Source of the DNA: JOPF133 sp052144935
GTDB taxonomy: Bacteria; Acidobacteriota; Terriglobia; Bryobacterales; Bryobacteraceae
Length of the DNA: 32,771 nucleotides
NCBI GenBank assembly: GCA_052144935.1
Contig: JBKQPR010000122.1
Location: 1-32,771, forward strand
Direction: 5' to 3'
The position numbers and the translations under genes were made by a program. Under the pieces are notes generated by a model that saw only the letters and a list, made by a program, of their open reading frames with translations, was not told the origin of the DNA and made no database searches. This document shows, one piece after another, positions 9,104 through 17,231 of the stretch. Positions within the stretch are counted from its first letter, which is position 1; the number at the start of each line of letters is the position of its first letter.

Positions 9104-9223
9104 ATGGGCCCGGATCCGGAATGGAAGCGCACCGCTGGAATCGCGGCCACGGCGTTAGTTCATGACAATCCGCATCGATCGTATCTTGCGGCACAGGCAA
9201 TGCGCACCCGACCCAGCAGTTGA
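9104..9223 (+). CDS. Possible 39-residue leader ORF upstream of the kinase
   Basis: A short frame begins with the ATG at 9104, only about 7 bases after the expected transcription start, and ends with the TGA at 9221-9223. That stop overlaps the TTGAGG that would serve as ribosome binding site for the kinase ATG at 9235. This is the layout of a leader peptide or upstream ORF coupled to the main gene. The peptide (MGPDPEWKRTAGIAATALV..) matches no family I know. It may simply be chance in GC-rich DNA. Confidence 0.25.
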   Translation: MGPDPEWKRTAGIAATALVHDNPHRSYLAAQAMRTRPSS

Positions 9224-9234
9224 GGCCCGGTAGC

Positions 9235-12006
9235 ATGGACGATCTCTCCGTTACCAGAACGAATCCCGTGGGCCCGGCCGATTCCTCGCCCGGGCCGTCG
9301 TTCTTAGCCGGACAGATCGTCGCGGGCCGCTTCGAAATCATTCAATTCCTCAATCGCGGCGGCATGGGCGAGGTTTACGCGGCCATGGATCTCGAACTGC
9401 GGGAAAAGGTGGCGCTGAAGACCATCCGCCCGGCGATCGCTTCTTCCTCGGCGGTCATCGAACGCTTCAAGCAGGAGGTGCGCCAAACCCGCCGCATCAC
9501 GCACCCCAACGTCTGCCGCGTCTACGATCTCTTCACCCATGAGCGGCCCTCCGGCGAACCCGCCTGGTTCCTGACCATGGAACTACTCGAAGGCCGGACG
9601 CTCGGGCAGCAGCTCGCGGCCGGTGGCCCAATGCCGATGCACCGCGCGCTTCCACTGATTCGCGGCATGGTGGCCGCGCTCTCCGCCGCCCACGAACTGG
9701 GAATCGTGCACCGCGATTTCAAGCCCAGCAATGTGATGCTGGTGCAGCCCGATACCGCGGCGGAGCGGGCCGTGGTCATGGATTTCGGATTGGCGCTGAG
9801 TGCGGACGCCCGCACCGGCGACAGTGCCGGAACTCCGGCATACGTGGCGCCCGAGCAGGCTGCCGGCGCCGTCGCCGGCCCCGAAGCGGACCAGTTCCCG
9901 CTGGGTCTGGTGATTGCCGAAATGCTCACCGGCAAGCCGCCCTTGCTGGACCGCAAGTCGGCGCCGAACGCAGAACGACAATTGGAATCGTGGCTCTCCG
10001 GCCAGCACCGCTCCGTCCTCAACTCCCACGCGCGGGAAGCCATCGCACGTTGTCTCGCCTTCCGCCCGCAGGACCGGTTCCGCAACCTGCGCGACGTGAT
10101 TCCCACGCTGGATGGAAGCAAACGCAGAGGGCGCGTCAAGCGGTTCACGGCAGCGGGAGTTGCCGCTGCCGCGATCGCCGGCATCGTCGCGCTCGCATCC
10201 GGTTCCGACTGGGGCGACCGCGTCACGGACCCCTTGCGCCTCACTCCGGAAACGGATTGGTCGAATTCCCCCAGTATCACGCGCGACGGAAAATGGGTCG
10301 CCTACGCTTCGAACCGTGCCGAGGCCGGCAACATGGACATCTGGCTCGATTTGACGAAGGGTGGGGCTGCCAGACGCCTTACCACGGACCCGGCTGAGGA
10401 CAGGGAGCCGAGCATTTCGCCCGACGGCAAAGCGGTGGTGTTTCGTTCCGAGCGCGCCCCTGGCGGCATGTACATCGTGGGAACCGATGGCTCCCCCGCG
10501 CGGCTGTTGGTCCCTGGGGGGCGGAGCCCGGCATTCTCGCCCGATGGCCGTCTGATCGCCTACTGGACGGGCGACCCGGACGACTCCATTCCTTCCGGAC
10601 AACTGTACGTGACCTCGCTGTCCGGAGGACAGCCCCGGCGGCTGGTTGCCGATTTCGCGGTCGCCCGCTACCCAGCCTGGAGTCCCGACGGCCAGTATCT
10701 GGTCTTCGAAGGATGCCAGTCCAACAGGCAGCCGTTTCCGGCCTGCACCGAATTCTGGATTGTGCGCGCGGATGGCGGCGGCGTCGTGAACACCGGTGTG
10801 CTCGCGGCGCTCCATGCGGAAGACATCGACCTGTCGCTCGAGGCTGGCGGCTGGGGCGCCACTACGCATCAGAAGGCCTGGCGCGGCGACAGGATTGTCT
10901 TCGGCGGACGGCAGTCCAGCATCGATGCGCTTTGGGAGGTCCCGATTTCCGGAAGATCCCTGCGTATTGCCGGGAAGCCGCGCCAACTTACGTCCGGCCA
11001 AGCCCGCGAGCGCGAACCGGTTTTCGCCGCGAACGGCGCCATGGCTTTCGCGCACCTCACCGGAGCGTTGCACATCTGGCGCATTGCGCTGGATCCCGGC
11101 GGCGGACCCGGCCGCGCCACCAAGCTCACGGACGATCCATTCCAGGATTGCTGCCCGGCTGCCTCGGGCGACGGACGATGGCTATACTTCACGAGAAGAA
11201 CCCACAACCTCCGGGATCTGTTCCGGAAGGACCTGGCCACCGGAGCGGAGACCGTCGTGCTGGCATCGGACGCAGACAAGTTCTGGCCCGTGCCCACCGC
11301 GGATGGAGGAATGGTGGCATTCGAAGCGCGCCGTGCAAATCAATCCTTCGTCGAACTCCTGGTTCAGGGCCAGCCCGCGCGGACTCTGTGCAGAGGCTGT
11401 TCCCATCCCACCAGTTGGTTCGATGGCGCCAAAGCCATCTTCCACGCCTCCCCAACCGGAGAGATGGCCCTGCTCGATGTAGCTACAGGCGCATCGCGCC
11501 CGGTCCTTCCTGGCCGCGGCAGCATCGCGGCGAGGGAGGCCGATTGGAGTCCGGCGAACGAGTGCCTCTTGTTCAGCGCTGTGACCAATGGCTCGGCCAA
11601 GCAGGTGTATGCGGCACGGTTTCCCCGATCCGCTCAAACCCCGCAAGGCCCCTGGGTGGCTTTGACTCCCGCGTCCGAGGGCGCGGAAAGGCCGCGCTGG
11701 TCGAGCGACGGCAAGATGTTCTTCTACCTTTCAATGCGCGACGGCTACCAGTGTGTTTGGGGTCAGCGATTCGTCCCGGGCGAGAGCGCGCCCGCCGGTG
11801 AGCCGTTCGCCATCATGCACTACCACGACTACCCGCGGATCTCGCCGAACCGGACCACGCCCCGGGTGCGCGGGCTGTCCACCGCCGGCGAGTCCATCTT
11901 CCTGAACGTAGGAGAGGGTACGGAGACCATCTGGACCGGCGTGCTGCGTTCTCCATCGCCGGTATCCGTCTTCCGCGATGCTATCCTTCCCAAATCTTCG
12001 CGATAG
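9235..12006 (+). CDS. Membrane Ser/Thr protein kinase with C-terminal PD40 (TolB-like) beta-propeller
   Basis: A 923-residue PknB-family kinase. The catalytic domain (about 33-290) looks intact: glycine-rich loop LNRGGMGEVYAA (39-50), ATP-binding K62 (VALKTI), HRDFKPSN with catalytic D161, DFG with D183, and the activation/APE region GTPAYVAPEQ. One transmembrane helix lies at about 304-322 (FTAAGVAAAAIAGIVALAS). From about 335 to the end there are repeated PD40 blades of the form ..P..SPDGKW.AY.S.R.G..DIW, so an external propeller probably senses something and signals to the cytoplasmic kinase. This architecture is common in Acidobacteria. The ATG at 9235 has GAGG about 9 bases upstream; a TTG five codons earlier is less likely. 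Two promoter-like elements flank the gene. Confidence 0.93.
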   Translation: MDDLSVTRTNPVGPADSSPGPSFLAGQIVAGRFEIIQFLNRGGMGEVYAAMDLELREKVALKTIRPAIASSSAVIERFKQEVRQTRRITHPNVCRVYDLFTHERPSGEPAWFLTMELLEGRTLGQQLAAGGPMPMHRALPLIRGMVAALSAAHELGIVHRDFKPSNVMLVQPDTAAERAVVMDFGLALSADARTGDSAGTPAYVAPEQAAGAVAGPEADQFPLGLVIAEMLTGKPPLLDRKSAPNAERQLESWLSGQHRSVLNSHAREAIARCLAFRPQDRFRNLRDVIPTLDGSKRRGRVKRFTAAGVAAAAIAGIVALASGSDWGDRVTDPLRLTPETDWSNSPSITRDGKWVAYASNRAEAGNMDIWLDLTKGGAARRLTTDPAEDREPSISPDGKAVVFRSERAPGGMYIVGTDGSPARLLVPGGRSPAFSPDGRLIAYWTGDPDDSIPSGQLYVTSLSGGQPRRLVADFAVARYPAWSPDGQYLVFEGCQSNRQPFPACTEFWIVRADGGGVVNTGVLAALHAEDIDLSLEAGGWGATTHQKAWRGDRIVFGGRQSSIDALWEVPISGRSLRIAGKPRQLTSGQAREREPVFAANGAMAFAHLTGALHIWRIALDPGGGPGRATKLTDDPFQDCCPAASGDGRWLYFTRRTHNLRDLFRKDLATGAETVVLASDADKFWPVPTADGGMVAFEARRANQSFVELLVQGQPARTLCRGCSHPTSWFDGAKAIFHASPTGEMALLDVATGASRPVLPGRGSIAAREADWSPANECLLFSAVTNGSAKQVYAARFPRSAQTPQGPWVALTPASEGAERPRWSSDGKMFFYLSMRDGYQCVWGQRFVPGESAPAGEPFAIMHYHDYPRISPNRTTPRVRGLSTAGESIFLNVGEGTETIWTGVLRSPSPVSVFRDAILPKSSR

Positions 12007-12020
12007 CCCGAAGATTTCTG

Positions 12021-12049
12021 TTGTACTTGCGGGGAGGCTGTACTAAGAT
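12021..12049 (+). promoter_or_regulatory. Promoter for the Pro-Lys peptide / radical SAM pair
   Basis: TTGTAC at 12021-12026, a 17-base spacer and TAAGAT at 12044-12049. The predicted transcription start (about 12055-12057) is only a few bases before the ATG at 12061, so the mRNA may be leaderless or nearly so. No good ribosome binding site is present at the usual distance. Confidence 0.5.
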
Positions 12050-12060
12050 CAGAAATTGTT

Positions 12061-12240
12061 ATGAACCTCACACTCGAAGAAACCGTCGAGCAAGGCATCG
12101 CCGCCGAGATCGAAGGTGAATTCTCGACCGACCTCGTCGGATCGCTCCAGGCCAAGGTAGTCAAAGTCTCGAAAGAAGAGCCCAAGCCGAAGCCTAAACC
12201 GAAACCCAAACCCAAACCCAAACCCAAGCCCGGTAAGTAA
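12061..12240 (+). CDS. 59-residue peptide with (Pro-Lys)8 tail, candidate RiPP precursor
   Basis: A small gene encoding 59 residues. Residues 1-40 form an acidic, probably helical leader-like part (MNLTLEETVEQGIAAEIEGE, then FSTDLVGSLQAKVVKVSKEE). The last 19 residues are eight Pro-Lys pairs followed by PGK. It has its own promoter-like element and is followed 34 bases later by a B12-binding-type radical SAM protein ending in a PqqD-like domain, the domain that in many RiPP systems grips a leader peptide. The layout (short leader plus repetitive core next to a modifying enzyme) makes a RiPP precursor the best reading, but this is an inference. Alternatives are a simple charged structural peptide or a remnant; Pro-Lys runs also occur in TonB linkers, yet there is no transmembrane segment or TonB domain here. 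The codons in the repeat vary (CCC/CCG/CCT, AAA/AAG), which suggests that the amino-acid repeat, not just the DNA repeat, is kept. Confidence 0.65.
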   Translation: MNLTLEETVEQGIAAEIEGEFSTDLVGSLQAKVVKVSKEEPKPKPKPKPKPKPKPKPGK

Positions 12241-12274
12241 CTCCCCGGTGAAACCGTTGTCCCGGACTGCTGGA

Positions 12275-14377
12275 ATGAGGCTAAGTTTTGTCACCGCTCC
12301 AATCGCTACCGATTTTGAGGATGCGGTTGATGCGGCAAGCGGTGAGGTTCGGCTTTATTCGGCCGCTCCTCAACTCGGCATACTTAGCCTCGCCGCCATC
12401 GTGGAACAAATCGGGATCCAACCCGATCTCGTCAACCTGGACCAGTTGTATTACGCCTACCTGGACCAGTTTGGATCGCGCGGGCTGGCCGACTTTCCGG
12501 AATGGGTCGCGCCGATCCTGGCAGCCTCCGGTTCGGAGGTCTACGGCTTCAGCTCGATCTGCAGCAGTTACCCCACCACAATCCGGATCGCCGCATGCCT
12601 GAAAAGCGTGAGGCCCGGTTGCACGATTCTCTTGGGCGGACCGCAGGCCTCGGTCGTCGATCTTCCCACACTTGCCGCGTTCCCTTTCGTGGACTTCATC
12701 CTGCGCGGCGAGGCCGAACGTACCCTGCCGCTCTTCCTCGACCAATGGAGCGGACCGCGGTGCTTCTCCAACGTACCCGGATTGAGTTACCGTTCCCCCT
12801 TTGGACCGGTGAGAAACCAGGACGCTGCGATCATTGAAGATCTCGACTCCCTGCCTCTTCCCGCATATCACCTGACGAACGAGTTGGAAGATGCTCCGCG
12901 CGCGTCTCTCGAGTTGGGCCGCGGCTGTCCGTTCGCCTGCACCTTCTGTTCCACGAACGACTTCTTCCGCCGGAAGTTCCGCGTCAAATCCCCCCAAGGC
13001 ATGCTGGCCGGGATGCGCGCCATCGCTTCCTCCTACGGCATCCGCGACTTCAATCTCGTCCACGACATGTTCACCGTGGACCGGCGCCGCGTGGCCGACT
13101 TCTGCCGCCACATGCTCGAATCGGGCGACCACTTCGAGTGGTCCTGCAGCGCGCGCACCGATTGCGTCGATGAAGAACTGCTCGAGTCGATGGCCTCAGC
13201 GGGCTGCAACGGAATCTTCTTCGGCATCGAGTCCGGTTCCAGGCGCATACAACGTATCATCGACAAGGATCTCGACCCCGATCGCGCGCGGGAGATGATC
13301 GACATCGCCGAGCGCCTCGGCATCCCCACCACTGTCTCGCTGATCACCGGGTTCCCCGAGGAGAATCACGACGACCTCCGCGACACCATCGGGATGTACA
13401 TGCATTCCATGAGGTTCCCGGCATCCTCTCCGCAGTTGAACCTGCTCGCCCCCCTGGCGGGAACGCCGGTCTATGCGCAATACAAGGACCAGATGGCGCT
13501 TGAAGAGTTATGTTCGGATATGTCGCACCAGGGACGGACGCAAAACGAACCGGACCGCGAACTCATCCGCCACTACCCGCATATCTTTCCTAACTTCTAT
13601 CTGCTTCCCGCGCCCGGTCTCGATCGTGCCTTCTGTCTGGAGCTGAGGGAATTTCTCGGCGCGGGCACGAGGCGCCTGCGCTGGCTTCTGACGGCTCTTC
13701 ATCAAAGCACGCCGGGGATCCTGGACGTCTTCTCCGAATGGAGAAAGCGCCGGCTGGAGTCGCATCCGGACCTGAACGGCGGCGGACTCCGCGCGTATTA
13801 CATGCAGAAGAGCTTCGCGGACGAGTTCGCCGCATTCACTCGTGAGCGTCTTCCCGAATTCCAAAGCTACACCGTGGAAGCCCTCGTCGACTGCTACGAA
13901 GCTCTGGTCCAGGCGGAGGCGTGCGACGCCGCTCTGTCGCGCGAGCACCCGATCGTATCCGGACCGCTCCTTGCCGGCGCCCTCCCGGTTCGGGCGCCGC
14001 ACTTACACGTCCTGGAACTGGACTGCGATATACAGGAGGTCATCGAATCCCTGAAATGCGCCGAGCCGCTCCAGCAGCCCCACCGTACACGGAAGTTCTA
14101 CCGGACAGGAGAAACCGCCGAGGGCGCCAGCCGGCTACTCGAAATCACGCCGCGGGTTGCCGCGGCGCTCGAAACCTGCGACGGTCTCCACTCGGTAGAT
14201 CAATTTATCGACACGCTCTCGGAACGCTTCAACGGTCCGGCCGAGTTGCGACGGCACTCCGCCCGGGTTCTGCTGGAAGGAATTCGCGCCAAGGGCTTCA
14301 TCGAGATGTACCGGGCCGGCCCTGAGCCTGGCTGGGCCCTGCCGCATTACGCGCCCATGGCCGAGATTCGGCCGTAA
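12275..14377 (+). CDS. Radical SAM protein with B12-binding-like N-terminus and PqqD-like C-terminus
   Basis: A 700-residue enzyme. Residues about 1-190 look like a cobalamin-binding Rossmann domain (QLGILSLAAIVEQ.G, YGFSSICSSYPTTI, LLGGPQASV...LAAFPFVDFILRGEAE), although the classic DxHxxG His motif is not evident. The radical SAM core (about 205-420) has the cluster motif C218-x3-C222-x2-C225 (RGCPFACTFCSTN) and later IFFGIESGS and TGFPEE. A helical middle follows. The C-terminal 90 residues (LLEITPRVAAALETCDGLHSVDQFI, ARVLLEGIRAKGFIEM) resemble a PqqD/RRE peptide-binding domain. Together these suggest a peptide-modifying enzyme acting on the small peptide encoded just upstream; likely reactions of such enzymes are methylation, epimerisation or C-C bond formation, none shown here. 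The frame is open to a GTG at 12248; the ATG at 12275 fits the usual start of the B12 domain (MRLSFVTAP). Confidence 0.85.
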   Translation: MRLSFVTAPIATDFEDAVDAASGEVRLYSAAPQLGILSLAAIVEQIGIQPDLVNLDQLYYAYLDQFGSRGLADFPEWVAPILAASGSEVYGFSSICSSYPTTIRIAACLKSVRPGCTILLGGPQASVVDLPTLAAFPFVDFILRGEAERTLPLFLDQWSGPRCFSNVPGLSYRSPFGPVRNQDAAIIEDLDSLPLPAYHLTNELEDAPRASLELGRGCPFACTFCSTNDFFRRKFRVKSPQGMLAGMRAIASSYGIRDFNLVHDMFTVDRRRVADFCRHMLESGDHFEWSCSARTDCVDEELLESMASAGCNGIFFGIESGSRRIQRIIDKDLDPDRAREMIDIAERLGIPTTVSLITGFPEENHDDLRDTIGMYMHSMRFPASSPQLNLLAPLAGTPVYAQYKDQMALEELCSDMSHQGRTQNEPDRELIRHYPHIFPNFYLLPAPGLDRAFCLELREFLGAGTRRLRWLLTALHQSTPGILDVFSEWRKRRLESHPDLNGGGLRAYYMQKSFADEFAAFTRERLPEFQSYTVEALVDCYEALVQAEACDAALSREHPIVSGPLLAGALPVRAPHLHVLELDCDIQEVIESLKCAEPLQQPHRTRKFYRTGETAEGASRLLEITPRVAAALETCDGLHSVDQFIDTLSERFNGPAELRRHSARVLLEGIRAKGFIEMYRAGPEPGWALPHYAPMAEIRP

Positions 14378-14545
14378 TCCTCGGGTGTATCCACGTCGCT
14401 GCCGTTACGATGCGCCGCCCTTCGGAGCGGTACGTCGCTCCATGGTCGACACGGAGCAATGCCTACGGCCCGGAACGGTGGCTCGGCTTGGGGGATCCGC
14501 TCCCGATTCGCACAGAGCGGCGGACGCACCCCCCGGGCCGGCTTC
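14378..14545. other. Convergent intergenic region
   Basis: This 168-base gap lies between the stops of the radical SAM gene and the minus-strand zinc-ribbon gene. Small GC hairpins are present (GGCCGA-GAT-TCGGCC at the end of the radical SAM gene, and CCGCCCTTCGGAGCGG), but no U-tract marks an intrinsic terminator. No gene is supported. Confidence 0.35.
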
Positions 14546-14716
14546 CTACCGCGCGGCGGACTCAACGCTCGCGACGCCGATCTCGCTGAGGGCCCTCTCC
14601 AGACATCGCGTACAAACCCTGACGAGGCTCCCTTCGCAGCTATGGAGCTGGTGCGGCGTGTCTTGCCGACACACGGCGCAGTGGCGTACGGTGGCCGGAA
14701 GGCTGCCGGTTTTCAC
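14546..14716 (-). CDS. Small zinc-ribbon protein (56 residues)
   Basis: A short minus-strand frame encoding 56 residues with two CxxC knuckles: HC13-AV-C16 and, after a spacer with another Cys, VC35-TR-C38. This spacing (C-x2-C ... C-x2-C, with L.ERAL after the second) is what a small zinc ribbon looks like. It starts with a GTG whose GTGA overlaps the TGA of the upstream gene (14713-14716), so the two should be translationally coupled. GGGGAT about 8 bases before the GTG could serve as ribosome binding site. The protein matches no family I can name; a nucleic-acid-binding or adaptor role is possible. The reading frame is short, but the cysteine pattern and the overlap both argue it is real. 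Confidence 0.6.
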   Translation of the reverse strand: MKTGSLPATVRHCAVCRQDTPHQLHSCEGSLVRVCTRCLERALSEIGVASVESAAR

Positions 14717-15015
14717 AGGTCATCCCCGCTGAATCCAGCATCGGATGCTACATTTTGAGAATCCTGGACCGGATTTGCAACTCGATCCGCGGGAGGAATC
14801 CAACTATCCGGCTCCGGAATCCCGCCCCGGCTAAGCGCTCGCGTGGCCGTTTCCAGAAGTGCGGCGAGGTCCGGATACGCCGTCGCCAGCTCTCTATGTT
14901 CTTGGCCCCAAACGACGAACTGACCGAGACGATAGAACAGCAGGGCGTTAATTTCGGGCGGCGTGAGGCTGCCGGTTCTTAATCCCCGATCGAAGGATGC
15001 ACGGACGTGCGCCAT
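14713..15015 (-). CDS. Hypothetical protein (100 residues)
   Basis: I do not recognise this protein. It has 100 residues: an N-terminal helical part (FDRGLRTGSLTPPEINALLFYRLGQFVVWGQEH), a further helix (YPDLAALLETATRAL) and a polar, probably disordered tail. No membrane segment or signal peptide. The ATG at 15015 has a good ribosome binding site (AGGGAGG about 8 bases upstream), which supports a real gene. Its stop overlaps the GTG of the zinc-ribbon gene by 4 bases. The pseudokinase gene lies 222 bases upstream on the same strand and may belong to the same transcription unit. Confidence 0.6.
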   Translation of the reverse strand: MAHVRASFDRGLRTGSLTPPEINALLFYRLGQFVVWGQEHRELATAYPDLAALLETATRALSRGGIPEPDSWIPPADRVANPVQDSQNVASDAGFSGDDL

Positions 15016-15237
15016 GGGCGTCCCTCCCTGCTTGCGAGTGCAGGCAATCGAAGTGCCATCCTTACTTCAGGGTCGACCCCCACGGAACCGCGCCTCCGTA
15101 GTTTCGCGCCGGCTGCCGCGTGTCTTCGAGCCATGATCGCTCCCCGCCGGGATCAGGCCGGCGAATGGGACAGTTTCGCGCGGAACGTTGCTCCAGCAGA
15201 ACCCCGGTGGGGGGTAAAGCGCGCGCGCGACCTCAAC

Positions 15238-16293
15238 CTATTTATCCGCGTAATCGAACACGCTCGATTGGAGCAATTCCATGGCTGCGACGACACCCTC
15301 GACCAAGTCGTCGGTCTGGGTTTGACTGGCGGCGACCAACGCGATCTCGGAACTTTGCGACCTGAGGGCCTGCTCGAATTCCTGCATGCGCGCGGCCCCG
15401 TACTCCTGCAGCACGTTTACGCCTTGACTCAGGACCTCGACCTTGCCCTCCCCGGAGGCGATGCGCTGGTCAATCGCCTGGATGTTCCCTTCGACCTGCT
15501 CGACCTGCGCCATGATGCTCTGGTAGTGGTCTCCGTGGTCCTGCTCGGCGTGGGCGGATCGCTCCTGTGCCGCGGCGAGCTCGGATTGCAAAGCCGACAC
15601 CTGATCGCGAAGCTCGTTCAGCGCGGTGCTGGTTGCCTGCCGCATCTCGGTGATGGCTTTCTCGTGCGCCTCGACGAGCGCAGCCACGCGAGCCTCGAGT
15701 TGCTGGGCTTCCGCACGGAGCGTGGCCGTCACCACCTGCTGGCGGGCCGGAGCTTCGGCACGGAGATTGGCGAAGGTGAGGAGCTTGAGTTCCATGATGG
15801 CCTTTTGCATGCGCGGGCAGCGAACCGAGGGGTCCTTCGCGATGCAGTTGCCAACCAGGTGATCGACGGCCGGGTTTCCCGAAGACGGCGGGACGGAGAT
15901 AGTCAGCGACACGGCCAGAGCGTCGGCGTTGTCGCCCGCGAAGGCCCGGCGGCCGGTTATCATTTCGTACACGATGGCGCCGAACGCGAAGATATCGCTG
16001 CGGGAGTCCGGGGCGCGGCCTTGCAGGATTTCCGGCGCCGTGTAGGGCGTGATGGCCCCCGGCTCACCGGGCGTGACGATCAACTCCGGGCCCGCGCCGA
16101 TGAGGGCGGTGATAGCAATGTCGGATGGCAGCAGGGCGCCACAGATGCGTCCCGTGTCGTGGATCTGGCGAAGCGCCTCGGCCAGCATGGTGGCGTAGCG
16201 CAGCGCCTCCGGTAAGGAAATTGGTCCTTCGGCCAGACGCTGGTTGAGAGTCATTGAGGTGTTCATTACGGTCTCGAGAGCGGTAGCGGTCAT
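15238..16293 (-). CDS. Pseudokinase with C-terminal coiled coil
   Basis: A 351-residue protein with a degraded protein-kinase fold in residues about 15-172. The C-lobe is recognisable (PYTAPEIL.G.....SDIFAFGAIVYEMITGRRAFAG, then a C.AKDPSVR-type segment). However, the glycine loop and ATP-binding Lys are missing, the HRD position reads CGA (RICGALLPSDI, residues 49-59) and the DFG position reads TPG (VTPGEPG). It should therefore be catalytically dead and act as a scaffold or allosteric binder. Residues about 185-300 form a long coiled coil (repeated A..Q..EL...V..L pattern, rich in Gln/Glu/Ala), ideal for dimerisation or binding a partner. The ATG at 16293 has GAGG 6 bases upstream; the longer frame to 16356 is less likely. 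The active kinase at 9235 is a possible functional relative. Confidence 0.85.
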   Translation of the reverse strand: MTATALETVMNTSMTLNQRLAEGPISLPEALRYATMLAEALRQIHDTGRICGALLPSDIAITALIGAGPELIVTPGEPGAITPYTAPEILQGRAPDSRSDIFAFGAIVYEMITGRRAFAGDNADALAVSLTISVPPSSGNPAVDHLVGNCIAKDPSVRCPRMQKAIMELKLLTFANLRAEAPARQQVVTATLRAEAQQLEARVAALVEAHEKAITEMRQATSTALNELRDQVSALQSELAAAQERSAHAEQDHGDHYQSIMAQVEQVEGNIQAIDQRIASGEGKVEVLSQGVNVLQEYGAARMQEFEQALRSQSSEIALVAASQTQTDDLVEGVVAAMELLQSSVFDYADK

Positions 16294-16548
16294 TATTATC
16301 CTCACTGGAGGCGTAATCGCCCCCACAAACAAGTTAGACCCGGCGTGCAGCGGCACGCAAGTTCCCGCCGGGCAATAAATGGTTTTTGTGCGTACCAGCC
16401 GTACACTGAAACTGGTTGGCTGGACGGTAATAACTTAAGACAACTGGGATCTTCCCGGAATGGGCGGCCTCCGCGGAGATCCGGAGGGAACGTCGGCGCA
16501 GGTCTTTAGCCGGAATCCATTGGGACGCCAGGCACGGACAAAGGGGCG
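16294..16548. other. Intergenic region before the pseudokinase gene
   Basis: No gene is visible. It contains complementary CCCGGCG and CGCCGGG arms with an inner GCGTG/CACGC pair at about 16335-16368, so the leader of the minus-strand pseudokinase mRNA could fold. No clear promoter boxes were found. Confidence 0.3.
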
Positions 16549-16785
16549 TTACGCCGCTTGGGAGGGGAGTGCCACCCTGGCGACCACAAAGCGAGCCCGT
16601 GAGCGCAGAGGCGACCTCCGCGCGATCCGATCCTTCAGATCGTCGAGCATTTCCTGGAACTGGCATGCCGCCACCGCCCTACGGCCGAGCCGTTCCATCT
16701 CGTGGCGGTGGAGTTGACTTGCGTTGGCGGTCATGCCACTCGATATCTGAGCGAGCAGCCGGTCGTGATAGCGCTTGATTCCCAT
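16549..16785 (-). CDS. Small hypothetical protein (78 residues)
   Basis: Not recognised. A basic, helical protein (MGIKRYHDRLLAQISSG, then a helix HEMERLGRRAVAACQFQEML, then an Arg-rich part). The ATG at 16785 has GGGAG 9 bases upstream, the main support for a real gene; an ATG three codons earlier lacks it. It lies on the same strand as the pseudokinase with a 255-base gap. The basic, soluble character would fit a nucleic-acid or partner-binding peptide, but this is speculation. Confidence 0.4.
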   Translation of the reverse strand: MGIKRYHDRLLAQISSGMTANASQLHRHEMERLGRRAVAACQFQEMLDDLKDRIARRSPLRSRARFVVARVALPSQAA

Positions 16786-17231
16786 CACTTGCATCTCCCG
16801 AGCAGGTTACGCTCTTGCCCCGTGAGCTTCGGTCCACCAGAGAACCGAGCTCCCGAACCTGCGATCCCCTCTACGATTGCCATCAAAGTCATATTCATCC
16901 TAGATCTAAAGCTATTATCGGCAGTGGGGCTGTTCGGCGAAAGTCCTACGGTTGCTACGCTGGTAACGGTACAGCGGTACCACCAGAGACTGGGCCAAGC
17001 AAGGCCGATATCCGGCTTTTTAGGGGCAATTCTGCCGAAAAAGTACCAATAGGTCCATGACTATTGTTAGCGAAGAGCCTGCCGGAATGCCGAATGGCCG
17101 GAAAGGCTGGCGAAGTGCCGGTACTGCCCCAACGATCCCGGGAAATTTGGTCCAAGATTTAAACCGTGTAGAACCAAGAGGATGGGGTACGGGGGGCATG
17201 ACGGCCCTCGCCCGCGGCCGGAACTCCGCCT
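16786..17231. other. Intergenic region, no gene supported
   Basis: About 445 bases with lower GC content in parts (for example 16870-16925 and 17025-17070). Reading frames here have no recognisable domains. Complementary CGGC.TTTT and GCCGAAAAAG pieces at 17008-17044 could pair. The position next to a decayed transposase makes degraded mobile DNA a reasonable guess. Confidence 0.35.

Noticed and set aside
9583..11073. 496-residue minus-strand frame
   Set aside because: Antisense to the PD40 kinase, no motifs.
12061..12240. TonB-like proline-rich protein
   Set aside because: The Pro-Lys run recalls TonB linkers, but there is no membrane anchor or C-terminal TonB domain and the gene ends right after the repeat.
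11829..12294. Minus-strand frames with Gly-Leu / Gly-Phe repeats
   Set aside because: They are the complement of the Pro-Lys codon repeat of the 59-residue peptide; the plus-strand gene has the promoter, position and partner.
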